Source of the DNA: Novosphingobium sp. KCTC 2891
GTDB lineage: Bacteria; Pseudomonadota; Alphaproteobacteria; Sphingomonadales; Sphingomonadaceae
Reading direction: 5' to 3'
NCBI RefSeq assembly: GCF_025938155.1
Contig: NZ_JAPCZG010000007.1
Span: forward strand, 169,835-233,834
DNA: 64,000 nucleotides
The notes under the pieces are model-generated. The model was not told the origin of the DNA, did not search any database, and saw nothing but the letters and a program-made list of their open reading frames with translations. The position numbers were made by a program, and so were the translations under genes. This document shows positions 1 through 10,421 of the stretch, piece by piece (within the stretch, counting starts at the first letter, position 1; every line of letters begins with the position of its first letter).

Positions 1-1449
1 CACAACGTGGGCAAGAGCGACAAGGCCGGCATTGCCGACATCGTGCTCGAAGCGGCGTTGACGGCCATCGTCGATCTGGAAGATTCGGTTGCCGCGGTCG
101 ATGCCGAGGACAAGCTTGCCGCCTACACCAACTGGCTGGGCCTGATGCGCGGCGATCTGGAAGCCAGCTTCCAGAAGGGCGGCCGCACCATGACCCGCGC
201 GCTCGACGGCGACCGGGAATGGACCCGCGACGATGGCAGTGCGCTCACGCTGCCGGGCCGCAGCCTGCTGTTCGTGCGCAACGTCGGCCACCTGATGACC
301 AACCCGGCGATCCTGCTCGCCGATGGCTCTGAAATCCCCGAAGGCGTGATGGACGCGGTCATCACCTCGGCGGCGGCGATGCACGACATCACGGGGCTGG
401 GCCGCCATCGCAACAGCCGCACGGGCAGCATCTACATCGTCAAGCCGAAGATGCACGGGCCGGAGGAAGCCGGCTTCACCAACGACCTGTTCAATGCGGT
501 GGAAGACCTGCTCGGGCTGGACCGCCACACGATCAAGGTCGGCGTGATGGACGAGGAGCGCCGCACCAGCGCGAACCTCGCCGCCTGCATCGAGCAGGTG
601 CGCGACCGCATCGTGTTCATCAACACCGGCTTCCTCGACCGGACCGGCGATGAAATCCACACCTCGATGCAGGCGGGCGCGATGATCCGCAAGGGCGCGA
701 TGAAGGCCTCCGGCTGGATCGCCGCCTATGAAAAGCGCAACGTGTGCATCGGCCTCGCGCATGGCCTGTCGGGCAAGGCGCAGATCGGCAAGGGCATGTG
801 GGCCGCGCCGGACATGATGCACGACATGATGGTGCAGAAGATCGGCCATCCGAAGACCGGCGCCAACACCGCATGGGTGCCGTCGCCCACCGCCGCGACG
901 CTCCACGCCATGCACTATCACCAGGTCGACGTGTTCGACGTCCAGCGCGATGTCGCGCAGGAAAAGACTCCGGGCCTCGACGCCTTGCTGGCGATCCCGC
1001 TGGCCGAAGGCACCAACTGGTCCGAAGCAGAAGTGCAGGAAGAACTCGACAACAACGCGCAGGGGCTGCTCGGCTATGTCGTGCGCTGGATCGATCAGGG
1101 CGTCGGCTGCTCCAAGGTGCCGGACATCAACGATGTCGGCCTGATGGAAGACCGTGCCACGCTGCGCATCTCCAGCCAGCACATGGCCAACTGGCTGCTC
1201 CACGGCATCGCCAGCGAGGCGCAGGTGCTGGATTCGCTCAAGCGCATGGCGGCCAAGGTCGATGCCCAGAACGCGGACGACGCGCTCTATGAGCCGATGG
1301 CCGGCAACTGGGATACCAGCTTCGCCTTCCGCGCGGCCTGCGACCTGGTGTTCAAGGGCGTGGACCAGCCCAATGGCTATACCGAACCGCTGCTGCACGC
1401 CTGGCGGCAGCAGAAGAAGGCGGCGATGAAGGTGGCAGAGCCGGCCTGA
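1..1449 (+). CDS. glcB: Malate synthase G, 5'-truncated by the window edge
   Basis: Condenses glyoxylate with acetyl-CoA to malate in the glyoxylate cycle. The reading frame is open from the first base, and 482 codons are visible of a family usually near 700-725 residues, so the start lies upstream. The active-site motifs of the G isoform are all present: RNVGHLM (catalytic Arg), MDEERRT (metal-binding Glu), FLDRTGDE (metal-binding Asp) and [13 protein letters not shown] (catalytic base Asp). The ATG-like start near position 7 is not the real one. The gene ends facing rsmA, with a hairpin between them. Confidence 0.96.
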   Translation, partial: HNVGKSDKAGIADIVLEAALTAIVDLEDSVAAVDAEDKLAAYTNWLGLMRGDLEASFQKGGRTMTRALDGDREWTRDDGSALTLPGRSLLFVRNVGHLMTNPAILLADGSEIPEGVMDAVITSAAAMHDITGLGRHRNSRTGSIYIVKPKMHGPEEAGFTNDLFNAVEDLLGLDRHTIKVGVMDEERRTSANLAACIEQVRDRIVFINTGFLDRTGDEIHTSMQAGAMIRKGAMKASGWIAAYEKRNVCIGLAHGLSGKAQIGKGMWAAPDMMHDMMVQKIGHPKTGANTAWVPSPTAATLHAMHYHQVDVFDVQRDVAQEKTPGLDALLAIPLAEGTNWSEAEVQEELDNNAQGLLGYVVRWIDQGVGCSKVPDINDVGLMEDRATLRISSQHMANWLLHGIASEAQVLDSLKRMAAKVDAQNADDALYEPMAGNWDTSFAFRAACDLVFKGVDQPNGYTEPLLHAWRQQKKAAMKVAEPA

Positions 1450-1450
1450 C

Positions 1451-1489
1451 GATACACAGGGGGCGGGGCGAAAGCCTCGCCCCTGTATC
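1451..1489. terminator. GNRA-loop hairpin between convergent glcB and rsmA
   Basis: An imperfect inverted repeat pairs GATACA with TGTATC and GGGGCGGGGC with GCCTCGCCCC around a GAAA tetraloop, with a small bulge on the left arm. It sits exactly between two converging genes. No T-run follows on either strand, so it may be a weak bidirectional terminator or a 3'-end stabilising hairpin. Confidence 0.55.
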
Positions 1490-1516
1490 GTGAGCGGCCT
1501 TACTCGGCCTACGCCC

Positions 1517-2386
1517 CTACTTCGTCAGCGTCCGGGCAATCGCCACGAACTCCGCGACGTCCAGTGTCTCGGCACGGCGCTGTGCGTCGATGCCCAGCAC
1601 TTCCAGTGCGTCCAGCGCGCCGGGCAGGCCCTTCAGCGACTGGCGCAGCATCTTGCGCCGCTGGCCGAACGCGGCCTCGGTCACGCGCTCCAGCATCCGC
1701 GCCGAAACGCCTTCGGGCATGGCTGCCGGCTCGACGTGGACGATCGCCGACATGACCTTGGGCGGCGGGGTGAAGGCGCTGCGATGCACTTTCATCGCGA
1801 TGCGCGGGGTGGCGCGCCACTGCGCCAGCACCGCCAGCCGGCCATAGGCGTCGGATCCGGGCCGGGCGATGATCCGCTCGGCCACTTCCAGCTGGAACAT
1901 CAGCGTCAGCGAGCGCCACTGCGGCGGCCATGCCTGACCGGAAAGCCAGCCGGTGAACAGCATCGTGCCCACGTTGTAGGGCAGGTTGGCGGCGACGTGC
2001 CACGGCGCGTCGAACAGCGTGGCGGGGTCGATCTTGGTCGCATCGCCCTCGATCACGCGCAGCTGGCCGGGGAAGGCCTCCGCCAGTTCGGCCAGCGCGG
2101 GCAGGCAGCGCCTGTCCATTTCGATCGCGGTCACGTTGGCGCCGGCGCGCAGCAGCGCCCGGGTCAGGCCGCCGGGACCGGGGCCGACTTCCAGCACGTT
2201 CTGTCCCCGCAGCTTGCCGGGCACAGCCGCGATCCGGCCGAGCAGCTGCTCGTCGAACAGGAAGTTCTGGCCCAGCGCCTTGGTCGCGATCAGCCCGTGG
2301 CGATTGACCACCTCGCGCAGCGGCGGAAGGTCGGGATTGGGAAGCGCGGTCGGAAGACTGGCGGAAAGGTCGGGCTGATCGGTCAT
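1517..2386 (-). CDS. rsmA: 16S rRNA (adenine-1518/1519-N6)-dimethyltransferase
   Basis: Dimethylates two adjacent adenines in helix 45 of 16S rRNA (KsgA). The 289-residue product has the N-terminal [11 protein letters not shown] motif, the SAM-binding loop [11 protein letters not shown] and the catalytic NLPYNVGT motif. An ATG seven codons further upstream is possible, but the ATG at 2386 forms an ATGA overlap with the pdxA stop, the typical arrangement for translational coupling, so it is preferred. Last gene of the lptD-surA-pdxA-rsmA operon, an order widely kept in proteobacteria. Confidence 0.96.
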   Translation of the reverse strand: MTDQPDLSASLPTALPNPDLPPLREVVNRHGLIATKALGQNFLFDEQLLGRIAAVPGKLRGQNVLEVGPGPGGLTRALLRAGANVTAIEMDRRCLPALAELAEAFPGQLRVIEGDATKIDPATLFDAPWHVAANLPYNVGTMLFTGWLSGQAWPPQWRSLTLMFQLEVAERIIARPGSDAYGRLAVLAQWRATPRIAMKVHRSAFTPPPKVMSAIVHVEPAAMPEGVSARMLERVTEAAFGQRRKMLRQSLKGLPGALDALEVLGIDAQRRAETLDVAEFVAIARTLTK

Positions 2387-3396
2387 GCGTGCCTCCGGCG
2401 TGCGCATTCGCCTGCCATGCGGATAGCGGCGACCGTGGCGCCGGGACGGGCGGTGGCGGTGCCGGCAATGGCGAAAGCGGTGCCGTGATCGGGCGATGTC
2501 CGCACGATCGGCAAGCCGAGCGTGACGTTGACGCCCTCGTCGAAATCGAGCGCCTTGATCGGGATCAGCGCCTGATCGTGGTACATGCAGATCGCCACGT
2601 CATACGTTTCGCGAGCGGCGGCATGGAACATGGTGTCGGCCGGCAAGGGCCCGCGCGCGTCGATGCCCTGCGCCTGCAAGGCGGCGACCGCGGGGGCGAT
2701 CACGGCGGCATCCTCGTGCCCCATGCGCCCGTCTTCGCCGGCGTGCGGGTTCAGCCCGGCCACCGCAAGGCGCGGCCGGGCGATGCCGTAGTCGCGGCGT
2801 AGCGCGGCGGCGGCGATGGTCGAGCGGCGGGTGATCAGATCGGTGGTCAGCAGGCCCGGCACCGAATGCAGCGCGACGTGGACGGTGATCGGCACCACCC
2901 GCAGCGACGGCCCGGCCAGCATCATCACCGCGTCCTCGGCCGAAACGCCGCAGGCTTCGGCGACGAACTCGGTCTGGCCGGGATGGGTGAAGCCCACGCG
3001 GGCCAGTCGGCTCTTGGCGATCGGTCCCGTCACCAGTGCGCCGGCCATGCCTTCGCGCACCAGCCTTGTCGCGGTCGCCAGCGCATCGAGCGCGAGCTGC
3101 GCGCCGGCATCGTCGGGCGCGCCGGGGGTATAGTCCGTTTCCCCCAGATCGAGCACCGGCAAGGCACCGTCGAACACGGCGGCAGCCTCGTCCGGGGAGG
3201 TGATGGCCCTGACCTTCATATGCAGGTCCCGGCGCCGCGCCGCCTTTTCCAGCACGCGCTTGCTGCCCACGGCGAAGAACGGCGGCAGCGCGGCGGTGGC
3301 GCTGAGCGCCCAGGCGGCACAGATCAGCTCGGGGCCAACGCCGGCGGGATCGCCGATGCTGATGGCCAGCGGGTGCAGGGCAGACGGGTTGGTCAT
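2383..3396 (-). CDS. pdxA: 4-hydroxythreonine-4-phosphate dehydrogenase
   Basis: NAD-dependent oxidation of 4-phosphohydroxy-L-threonine in pyridoxal 5'-phosphate synthesis. The 337-residue product begins [13 protein letters not shown] after a short tail and has the three family metal-ligand histidines in [18 protein letters not shown] and YHDQALIP, followed by [14 protein letters not shown]. Length matches the family. It overlaps rsmA by 4 nt and follows surA by 46 nt in the same operon. Confidence 0.96.
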   Translation of the reverse strand: MTNPSALHPLAISIGDPAGVGPELICAAWALSATAALPPFFAVGSKRVLEKAARRRDLHMKVRAITSPDEAAAVFDGALPVLDLGETDYTPGAPDDAGAQLALDALATATRLVREGMAGALVTGPIAKSRLARVGFTHPGQTEFVAEACGVSAEDAVMMLAGPSLRVVPITVHVALHSVPGLLTTDLITRRSTIAAAALRRDYGIARPRLAVAGLNPHAGEDGRMGHEDAAVIAPAVAALQAQGIDARGPLPADTMFHAAARETYDVAICMYHDQALIPIKALDFDEGVNVTLGLPIVRTSPDHGTAFAIAGTATARPGATVAAIRMAGECARRRHA

Positions 3397-3442
3397 GCCC
3401 TGCGGCCTAGCCGGGTTCGGTCCGGGCGGAAAGCCCGCCGGA

Positions 3443-4861
3443 TCAGTCGTATTCGATCACCGCGTCGCGGCGCAGGTCGCGCAGGTAGGTCTGCGCGCGC
3501 TTGTTCACGCGGTCGTCCTCCATCTGCGACTGCAGTTGCTCGAAGTTGGGGCCGGACGCTTCCTTCGCATCGTCGCGCCCGCACAGCAGCAGCACGCGCA
3601 CGCCGTCGTCGATCGAGCCGAAAGGCGGGGTCGATTCGCCGACGGAAAGCTTGAGCAGCATTTCCTGCAACGCGGCGGGCAGGTCGCGCGCCTTGATCTG
3701 GTCGTTGGCGACGATGCTGGCGCCCAGCTTGCTCGCGGCGGCTTCCGCCTCGCCGCAGCCGTGGACGGCCTTGACCGCGGCGGCAAAGTTCGCGGCCTTG
3801 GCGGTCGCGTCCTTCTCGCTGGTGCCCTTGGGGAAGCTGATCGAGATCTGCTTGAGGCTGAGCAGCGCATCGCGCGGATCGGCGGTCAGCACCTGGCGCT
3901 TGTCGATCATGTAGAGGATCGAATAGCCGCCGCTGACCGGAACCGGCCCGACGAGCTGGCCCGGGTTCATCTGCCCGGCCACGGTGCCGAGTTCGGCGGG
4001 AAGCTGCGCGAGCTTGATCCAGCCCAGATCGCCGCCAACCGCGGCGGTCGAGGCTTCGGAGAACTGGCGCGCATAGGCGACGAAGCTGCCGCCCTGCTTC
4101 AGCTGCTCGACGATCTTGGCGGCGTTGGCTTCCACCTGCGTGCGGTTTTCGTCGGTGGCCGAGAGGTAGATCTCGCCGATGCGATATTCCTCGGTGCCCT
4201 TCGCGGCCTTGAGCCGGTCCATCATTTCGCGGACTTCTTCGTCCGAGACGTTGATGAACGGCTGCACGTTGCGGCGCAGCAGGCGCTGCCAGGCCATTTC
4301 GCCCTTGATCTGGCGCTTGAGCGAAGCGCCGGACGAGCCGATCTGCGTCAGGAACTTGTCGAGCGCGGCGACGTCCTTGCCGAAGTTCTGCTGGGCCACG
4401 CGGGTGAAGGTTTCCATCACCTCTTCGTCGGACACGTCGATGTCCGCCGCCTTGGCTTCCTGGATCTGCAGCGTCTCGTCGATCAGGTTGCGCAGCACCT
4501 GCAGGCGCAGGCGTTCCTGCTCCTCGGGGTTCACCTTGCCGCCGTTCGCATTGACGATCAGCGCCAGGCGCTGGTCGATGTCGGTGCCGGTGATGATCTC
4601 GCCGTTCACGACCGCGGTGGCGCGGCGCATGTTGGGATCGCTCTTGCCGAAGATCTTGAGGTTGGCCGGGATGTTGAGCTGACCGCTGGCATCGCTGGGC
4701 GCGGGCGGAGCCGCCGCCGGGGCGGGCGCTGCGCCGGGCGCGGCGGCCGCACCTTGCGCGTTCGCCGCCGTGGTCGCCAGCGGGGCGGACACGGTCGCCG
4801 CGAGGCCCAGCAGCAGGACGGAGCGGCCGAACGTGGAAAACAGGCGGGAACTACGCTTCAT
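3443..4861 (-). CDS. surA: Periplasmic chaperone / peptidyl-prolyl isomerase SurA
   Basis: Periplasmic chaperone for outer-membrane protein assembly. The start at 4861 gives MKRSSRLF followed by a hydrophobic stretch and an Ala-rich cleavage region (TTAANAQG), a normal Sec signal peptide; a longer open frame upstream has no such logic. The 472-residue product has a SurA_N helical domain, one clear parvulin domain (roughly residues 240-345, with GGDLGW) and a second, more degenerate one before the C terminus. Downstream of lptD, whose product is a classical SurA client. Confidence 0.93.
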   Translation of the reverse strand: MKRSSRLFSTFGRSVLLLGLAATVSAPLATTAANAQGAAAAPGAAPAPAAAPPAPSDASGQLNIPANLKIFGKSDPNMRRATAVVNGEIITGTDIDQRLALIVNANGGKVNPEEQERLRLQVLRNLIDETLQIQEAKAADIDVSDEEVMETFTRVAQQNFGKDVAALDKFLTQIGSSGASLKRQIKGEMAWQRLLRRNVQPFINVSDEEVREMMDRLKAAKGTEEYRIGEIYLSATDENRTQVEANAAKIVEQLKQGGSFVAYARQFSEASTAAVGGDLGWIKLAQLPAELGTVAGQMNPGQLVGPVPVSGGYSILYMIDKRQVLTADPRDALLSLKQISISFPKGTSEKDATAKAANFAAAVKAVHGCGEAEAAASKLGASIVANDQIKARDLPAALQEMLLKLSVGESTPPFGSIDDGVRVLLLCGRDDAKEASGPNFEQLQSQMEDDRVNKRAQTYLRDLRRDAVIEYD

Positions 4862-5051
4862 GGCAATCAGAACATCCTGTCGATGCGGGCGCCAGGAAGC
4901 ACCCCTCGTTCCGCCGGGAAATCGGGGTTTCCGGCTTAACCAAAGCTGAGTGACGTGCCGATAGCCGGATTGCAACGGGCAGGAAAGCGAATCCGGGGAA
5001 AAGCAGCCGCGCAGGCGTTTCCCGGGGCTGCCACCCGGCTGGCGGGCCGCG

Positions 5052-7355
5052 TCACTTGGTGCCGAGGTTGCGCAGCGAGAGGCTCAGCTGGAAGGCATTG
5101 CCCTTGCTCGCGTCACCCGTGGTCACATAGTCGCGGCGCCAGGTGAACGACAGGTCGAGGCAATCGTCGGCATAGGCGATGCCAATGCGGTGGCGCAGCA
5201 TCTGGAACCCGTCCGACGTGTTGGTGGGGTCCTCGTCCTTGTTGGTCAGGTTGATGACCGCCGAGGCGAAGGCCGACCAGTACTTGGCGAAGGCCACGCG
5301 GCCCGCGGCGCGCAGTTCCTCGCGGTCGCGCAGGTCCTCGAAGCTGGAGGCGATGTTCCGGTTCAGCTTGAGATAGCCGACTTCCAGATATGTGCGGTGG
5401 CTGCCGATGGTCGCGTCGAACTCGTTGCGGCGCAGCGCCAGCGTGTCCTTGTCGAGCCGGAAGCGGTGGGTCAGCTGCACCACGTCGCGAAAGCGGACGT
5501 CGGTCCGCCCCACGATATCGGACACACGCGTGGCAAGGCCGGTGCCGTCGGGCAGCAGGGTCTGGTCCTTGGACAGGCGATAGCTTTGCCCGATCGTGGT
5601 GGAAACGCGCCAGCCCGGCCGCGTCAGCTGCCAGTCGACGCCATATGTCACGCGCGCGCCATCCTCGATCCGGTCGTTGCCGGGGAAGCGGTTGAGCGCG
5701 AACAGGTTCGAATCTTCAAGATCGACCGAACGCGAATCCTCGTTGGGAATAGAGATGTTGCGGACGTGCGGCGTGGCCACGATCTGCACGCGCGGGGTCA
5801 GCACCTGCGTCCCGCCCAGCAGGCTGCCGATCAGCGGCCACTTCACGTCGACCGCCGCGGTGGCGACGCCGCGCGTCTGCCAGCCGGGATTGCCGCGATA
5901 GGCGGCGTTGGTGGTCAGCGCGTTCTCGTCGCTGTGATAGACATCGCCGCGCACCAGTCCGGTGAACGTCACTTCCTGGCCCATCCCGGTGATGGTGCGC
6001 AGGTCCCATTGCGCGCGGGCAAATGCGCGCTGCGTGTCCTGCCCGCTGGTGCGGGTGATGGCCAGGCTGTTGGCCTCGATCTCGAACTTGCCCAGCGGTG
6101 CGTCGATCCGCCGGCGATATTCCAGGCTGGGCAGCGCCACCGGCACCTGGCCCTGCGTGTCGCCCACGCGCAGCGTCTGGATCGCCCAGCCTGCCAGGCT
6201 GAAGTAGCTGTCGTCGTCGATCCGTTCCAGATTGACCGAGGAGCGCAGCCGGTCGTCGCGGCTGATGTCGTAGCGGCGCAGGAAGGTGCGGTCGCTGGCG
6301 TAGCGGCCATAGGCCGTCACGCTCCACTTGTCGCTCAGCTGGAAGCGGCCGTTCGCCTCGAAATAGCCGCGGAAACGGTTGGCCGAGGTGTCCGTCAGCG
6401 TGGTCGTCCCGCTGCCGACGAGAATGCGCGAGCTTCGCGTCAGGTAGCCGGTGATCTGGTAGGCGCCGAGGTCGGTCAGCTGGCGATAGCGCGCCGAGAC
6501 CATCGGCAACGCGCCGGTATAGACATAGCCGGTAAGCGCCAGGTCCTTGTTGTCGGCGATGCGCCAGTACCAGGTGTCGGAAATTTCCACGCCGTTGGAC
6601 GCGCCCAGCCGCAGGTCGGGGATCAGCAGGCCGGTTTCGGCGCGGAAATCGCTGGTGTGGCCAAGCCCCGGCAGGGGCAGCAACGGCACCCCGAACATAT
6701 GGAGCGTGGCGCCCTCGTACTTCACGCGCTTGTCCGCCGCATCGTAGCTGACGCGCACGGCGGTGATTTCCCAGCTCGGCTTCTTGGGGCAGCCGTTCTC
6801 GTCCTCCACCGCGCAGCCCGAATAGGCGGCGTTGTGCAGCACGAGGTTGCCCTTCTCGTCGCGCTCGCCGCTCTGCGCTGCCAGCCTGCCGCCTTCGCGC
6901 AGCACCAGCAGCATGTCCTCGATCGCGCCGGCCTTCAGTTCGTCGGTCAGCTCGACCTTGTCGGTATAGAGCACGTTGCCGCTGTCATCGACGAAGCGGA
7001 TATTGCCGTTGGCCTCGATCTGGCCGGACTTGCGGTTCCACGTCACTGTATCCGCGCGCACCGTCTGGTCCTCGCGCCGCAGCACCACGTTGCCGGCGGC
7101 GGTCACCGTGTCCGAATCGTTGGCATACTGCAGCCGGTCCGCCTCGAAGCGGATCTCCTCGGGCGCGGAGGGGGCCGGGGAGGGGGCCGGGGCGGAGGCC
7201 GGGACAGGCGCCGGCGCACCGGCAGGGGTGTCCTGCGCCAGCGCCTCACCGTGCGGCATCAGCGAAAGAACGGCAAGCGAAGCGCCCGCGGCCAAGCGGC
7301 GCAGGCGCAAGCATCGGGAAAAGGCTTGCGGCAGCGGCCGCGCGGCGGGTTGCAT
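5052..7355 (-). CDS. lptD: LPS-assembly protein LptD
   Basis: Outer-membrane beta-barrel that inserts LPS into the outer leaflet together with LptE. The open frame continues far upstream, but the start at 7355 (MQPAARPL) yields a signal peptide ending near EALAQD, then a Pro/Ala-rich linker, an OstA/LptA-like beta-jellyroll (from EIRFEADRLQY) and a long barrel domain. Total 767 residues. A Cys pair occurs just after the jellyroll (CAVEDENGC). First gene of the lptD-surA-pdxA-rsmA operon; 190 nt separate it from surA, so surA may also have its own promoter. Confidence 0.95.
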   Translation of the reverse strand: MQPAARPLPQAFSRCLRLRRLAAGASLAVLSLMPHGEALAQDTPAGAPAPVPASAPAPSPAPSAPEEIRFEADRLQYANDSDTVTAAGNVVLRREDQTVRADTVTWNRKSGQIEANGNIRFVDDSGNVLYTDKVELTDELKAGAIEDMLLVLREGGRLAAQSGERDEKGNLVLHNAAYSGCAVEDENGCPKKPSWEITAVRVSYDAADKRVKYEGATLHMFGVPLLPLPGLGHTSDFRAETGLLIPDLRLGASNGVEISDTWYWRIADNKDLALTGYVYTGALPMVSARYRQLTDLGAYQITGYLTRSSRILVGSGTTTLTDTSANRFRGYFEANGRFQLSDKWSVTAYGRYASDRTFLRRYDISRDDRLRSSVNLERIDDDSYFSLAGWAIQTLRVGDTQGQVPVALPSLEYRRRIDAPLGKFEIEANSLAITRTSGQDTQRAFARAQWDLRTITGMGQEVTFTGLVRGDVYHSDENALTTNAAYRGNPGWQTRGVATAAVDVKWPLIGSLLGGTQVLTPRVQIVATPHVRNISIPNEDSRSVDLEDSNLFALNRFPGNDRIEDGARVTYGVDWQLTRPGWRVSTTIGQSYRLSKDQTLLPDGTGLATRVSDIVGRTDVRFRDVVQLTHRFRLDKDTLALRRNEFDATIGSHRTYLEVGYLKLNRNIASSFEDLRDREELRAAGRVAFAKYWSAFASAVINLTNKDEDPTNTSDGFQMLRHRIGIAYADDCLDLSFTWRRDYVTTGDASKGNAFQLSLSLRNLGTK

Positions 7356-7469
7356 GAGCTTGCCTATCGCACCGGCGCGCCCTAACTGCAAACCAACAAT
7401 TTGCGCCCCCTGCCGCAGCTTGCACCCCGGTGCGCCCGGCCGTGGTCGCTTTCCGACAGGAGCCGTGAC

Positions 7470-8927
7470 ATGACCGTTGAATTCCGCAAGGGCAGCGACA
7501 GCCGCCCCCGCCTCGTCGCCCGCATCGTTGCGGAAGGCGCGCTCCCGGCGGACATCGACGGCACCGCGCGCGAAGCCGCCGCCGTCTCGCGCTTCACCGG
7601 CAAGGCCGGTCAGGTGTTCGAATATTTCACCGGGGGCGAAGGCGGACTGGTGCGTCACGCGCTGGCGGGCAGCGGCGAACCCGGCGCTTCGGGCCGCCTT
7701 GCCGCGCTCGAACGCGCGGGCGGTGCGCTGACGGCCAAGTACATCACCTCGGGCGAGACGGCGCTCGGCATCGATTTTGCCGGCAGCGGCCTCACCGCCG
7801 ATGAAGCCGTCGCGGTGCTCACCGGCGCGCGCCTGCGCGGCTGGCGCCACGATGTCTATCGCACCAAGCTGGCCGACGATCACAAGCCGAGCCTTGCCGC
7901 CATTGCCGCGATCGACGCGCCGGACGGCACCGAGGCCGCATGGGAAATCGAAAGTGCGGTGGCCGAAGGCGTCGAATTCACGCGCGAACTGGTGACCGAG
8001 CCGGCGAACGTGATCTACCCCGAAAGCTTCGTCGAACGCTGCCGCGCTCGCCTCGAAGGCACGGGCGTGGAGATCGTCGTGCTCGGCAAGGCGGAAATGA
8101 CCGCGCTCGGCATGGGGGCGCTGCTCGGCGTGTCGCAAGGTTCGGTGCGCGAGCCGCGCATTCTCGCCATGCGCTGGAAGGGCAAGGCCGGCACCAGGCC
8201 GACCGCCTTCGTGGGCAAGGGCGTGACGTTCGACACCGGCGGCATCTCGATCAAGCCGGCCGCGGGCATGGAAGACATGAAGTGGGACATGGGCGGCGCC
8301 GCTGCGGTTGCGGGCACCATGCTCGCGCTGGCGAAGCGCAAGGCGCAGGCCGACGTGATCGGCGTGTGCGGCCTTGTCGAGAACATGCCCGATGGCGGCG
8401 CGCAGCGTCCGGGTGACGTCGTTACCTCGATGTCGGGCCAGACGATCGAAGTCATCAACACCGATGCCGAAGGCCGGCTTGTGCTGTGCGACGCGCTGAC
8501 CTGGGTGCAGAAGGAATATGCCCCCGCCACCATCGTCGACCTCGCCACGCTGACCGGCGCGATCATCATCTCGCTGGGCCACGAACATGCCGGCATGTTC
8601 TCCAACGACGATCTGCTCGCCAGCCAACTCGATGCGGCGGGCAAGGCCAGCGGCGACAAGCTGTGGCGTTTCCCGATCGGTCCTGCCTATGACAAGCTGA
8701 TCGACAGCCCGATCGCCGACATGAAGAACGTCGGCCCGCGCTATGGCGGTTCGATCACCGCCGCGCAGTTCCTCCAGCGCTATATCGACAAGGGCGTGGC
8801 CTGGGCGCATCTCGACATCGCGGGCACTGTCTGGATCGACAAGCCTGGCGCCACGCATGCCAAGGGTGCGACCGGCTTCGGCGTGCGCCTGCTCGACCGC
8901 TACGTCCGCGACGTGCTGGAAGCGTAA
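7470..8927 (+). CDS. pepA: Leucyl aminopeptidase (M17)
   Basis: Di-metal cytosolic exopeptidase removing N-terminal residues. The 485-residue product has the M17 metal-binding segment [15 protein letters not shown] and the signature NTDAEGRL. The ATG at 7470 follows a GACAGGAG ribosome site; a longer in-frame start at 7401 would add a Pro/Arg-rich tail unlike the family. Diverges from lptD and leads pepA-DUF2256-holC, a linkage common in proteobacteria. Confidence 0.95.
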   Translation: MTVEFRKGSDSRPRLVARIVAEGALPADIDGTAREAAAVSRFTGKAGQVFEYFTGGEGGLVRHALAGSGEPGASGRLAALERAGGALTAKYITSGETALGIDFAGSGLTADEAVAVLTGARLRGWRHDVYRTKLADDHKPSLAAIAAIDAPDGTEAAWEIESAVAEGVEFTRELVTEPANVIYPESFVERCRARLEGTGVEIVVLGKAEMTALGMGALLGVSQGSVREPRILAMRWKGKAGTRPTAFVGKGVTFDTGGISIKPAAGMEDMKWDMGGAAAVAGTMLALAKRKAQADVIGVCGLVENMPDGGAQRPGDVVTSMSGQTIEVINTDAEGRLVLCDALTWVQKEYAPATIVDLATLTGAIIISLGHEHAGMFSNDDLLASQLDAAGKASGDKLWRFPIGPAYDKLIDSPIADMKNVGPRYGGSITAAQFLQRYIDKGVAWAHLDIAGTVWIDKPGATHAKGATGFGVRLLDRYVRDVLEA

Positions 8928-8937
8928 GGCTCTCCCA

Positions 8938-9093
8938 ATGCCGAAAATGCGGCGCAAGTCTGATCTCCCGACAAAGACTTGCGCCGCCTGCGGCCTGCCG
9001 TTCACGTGGCGCAAGAAGTGGGAGCGCGACTGGGACAACGTGAAGTTCTGTTCCGACCGCTGCCGCAGCGGGAAGGGGAAGGTCAGCGCCTGA
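8938..9093 (+). CDS. DUF2256 zinc-ribbon protein
   Basis: A 51-residue basic protein with a Cys4 arrangement, CAAC near residue 15 and CSDRC near residue 42, separated by a Trp-rich stretch ([12 protein letters not shown]). This matches the DUF2256 family of small putative zinc-binding proteins, whose function is unknown. It begins 10 nt after pepA, and its TGA overlaps the holC ATG (TGATG), so translation is probably coupled to holC. Confidence 0.88.
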   Translation: MPKMRRKSDLPTKTCAACGLPFTWRKKWERDWDNVKFCSDRCRSGKGKVSA

Positions 9094-9536
9094 TGCGCGT
9101 CGATTTCTATCAGCTGACCCGCGATCCAGCCGAACTGGTGCTGCCGCTGATTGCGCGCGCGACGCTGGGTGCGGGCGCGCGACTGCTGGTCGTCTCGCAC
9201 GACGATGCCCAGCTCGCCCGGATCGACGAGGCGCTGTGGACCCGCCTGCCCGACACTTTCCTCGCGCATGGCCGCGCAGGCGGGGGGCACGATGCGCGCC
9301 AGCCGATCCTGCTGTCGGACCAGCCACAAGCCGCCAACGGCGCGACTTATCTCGCCTGCGCCGATGGCGTGTTTCGCGACATGGACGGCATGGAGCGCGC
9401 CTTCCTGCTGTTCCCGCCGGCACAGGTCGATGATGCGCGCGCCACATGGAAAGCGCTGCGCGGCCGCGAAGGCGCGGACCTGCGCTATTGGCGGCAGGGC
9501 GAGCGTGGCTGGGAAGAGGTCAAGCCGAAGGGCTGA
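9093..9536 (+). CDS. holC: DNA polymerase III chi subunit
   Basis: Clamp-loader-associated subunit that in E. coli links polymerase III holoenzyme to SSB. The 147-residue product starts MRVDFYQLT and carries the family pattern of a Rossmann-like core (ARLLVVSHDDAQ), PDTFLAHG, QPILLSD and a C-terminal YWRQGERGW. The start is fixed by the TGATG overlap with the DUF2256 gene; a longer in-frame start inside that gene is unlikely. Confidence 0.9.
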   Translation: MRVDFYQLTRDPAELVLPLIARATLGAGARLLVVSHDDAQLARIDEALWTRLPDTFLAHGRAGGGHDARQPILLSDQPQAANGATYLACADGVFRDMDGMERAFLLFPPAQVDDARATWKALRGREGADLRYWRQGERGWEEVKPKG

Positions 9537-9627
9537 GCCGCGCGGAGATCCGCGCAACCTTGCAGTGCAGCACAATCCCCGCTAGGGGCGCGCGCAACAA
9601 ATCTCCCAAAACACCGAGGAACATCTC

Positions 9628-10050
9628 ATGGCGGTTACCCGCACCTTTTCGATCATCAAGCCCGACGCCACGCGCCGCAACCTGACCGGCGCCGTCACCA
9701 AGATGCTTGAAGAAGCGGGCCTGCGCGTCGTTGCTTCGAAGCGCATCCACATGACCCGCGAGCAGGCCGAAGGCTTCTACGCGGTCCACAAGGAACGCCC
9801 CTTCTTCGGCGAACTGGTTGAATTCATGATCTCGGGCCCGGTCGTCGTGCAGGTGCTCGAAGGCGAGAACGCCATGCAGCGCAACCGCGACATCATGGGC
9901 GCCACCAACCCCGCCAATGCCGAGCCGGGCACGATCCGCAAGGAACTGGCCGAATCGATCGAAGCCAACACCGTTCACGGTTCGGACAGCGATGAGAACG
10001 CCGCGATCGAGATCGCCTACTTCTTCAAGCCCGAAGAAATCGTCGGCTGA
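9628..10050 (+). CDS. ndk: Nucleoside diphosphate kinase
   Basis: Transfers the gamma-phosphate between nucleoside triphosphates and diphosphates through a phosphohistidine. The 140-residue product has the N-terminal TFSIIKPDA motif and the active-site segment NTVHGSDS containing the phosphorylated His. A GAGGAA ribosome site lies upstream of the ATG. Monocistronic-looking: 91 nt follow holC and a strong terminator follows the stop. Confidence 0.98.
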   Translation: MAVTRTFSIIKPDATRRNLTGAVTKMLEEAGLRVVASKRIHMTREQAEGFYAVHKERPFFGELVEFMISGPVVVQVLEGENAMQRNRDIMGATNPANAEPGTIRKELAESIEANTVHGSDSDENAAIEIAYFFKPEEIVG

Positions 10051-10073
10051 TCCCGCAAGGATCGCCGAATGCG

Positions 10074-10110
10074 AAAGGGCCGGGGGGAATCCTCCGGCCC
10101 TTTTCGTTTT
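10074..10110 (+). terminator. Rho-independent terminator of ndk
   Basis: A perfect 10-bp inverted repeat, AAAGGGCCGG and CCGGCCCTTT, with a 10-nt loop, is followed by TTTTCGTTTT. It starts about 24 nt after the ndk stop. Confidence 0.9.
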
Positions 10111-10178
10111 GGCAACCCGGCGATCCCCTTGTCCCGCGCGGACAAGCGGCTATCTCCTCCCGAAACGGGAGAGAATGA

Positions 10179-10421
10179 ATGCAAGGCATGGGACAGGGCG
10201 ATTGCCCGTTCGAGTTCAACTTCGATGCCGCCACTTTCAAGGTGGGCGATGTGGTCAGCTACCGGATCGGCGGCGGCAGTTTCGATGGAATGCCGTTCGT
10301 GGGCACTTTGCTGGAAGTCCACGTGGACCACGTCGTGATCGCGGGCGATCCCAGCGACCCGGAGGTGCGCTATCGCGGCACGCGGGAAAGCCGGCCGGTG
10401 GTTGATTCCTCGGAAATCTGA
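10179..10421 (+). CDS. Conserved-looking small protein of unknown function
   Basis: An 80-residue acidic protein that I do not recognise. It has a Cys-Pro-Phe near the start (GDCPFEFNFD) and a beta-rich middle (FKVGDVVSYRIGGGSF, LLEVHVDHVVIAGD) that could form a small barrel. A GGGAGAG ribosome site lies just upstream of the ATG. Its last 52 nt overlap the 3' end of the convergent MFS gene. The position behind the ndk terminator suggests its own promoter. Confidence 0.6.
   Translation: MQGMGQGDCPFEFNFDAATFKVGDVVSYRIGGGSFDGMPFVGTLLEVHVDHVVIAGDPSDPEVRYRGTRESRPVVDSSEI

Noticed and set aside
3200..4939. 579-codon plus-strand frame opposite surA
   Set aside because: Antisense to a well-recognised gene, no signal or domain; typical of high-GC third-position bias.
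7363..7391. Possible lptD promoter TTGCAG-N17-GATAGG on the minus strand
   Set aside because: Only three of six bases match in each box; not distinguishable from chance.
5052..9575. A 1507-codon minus-strand open frame running upstream of lptD through pepA and holC
   Set aside because: Only the part from 7355 down is LptD-like; the upstream part is antisense to pepA-holC and reads as biased GC-rich shadow sequence.
9560..9588. Possible ndk promoter TTGCAG-N17-TAGGGG
   Set aside because: Spacing is right but the -10 box is poor.
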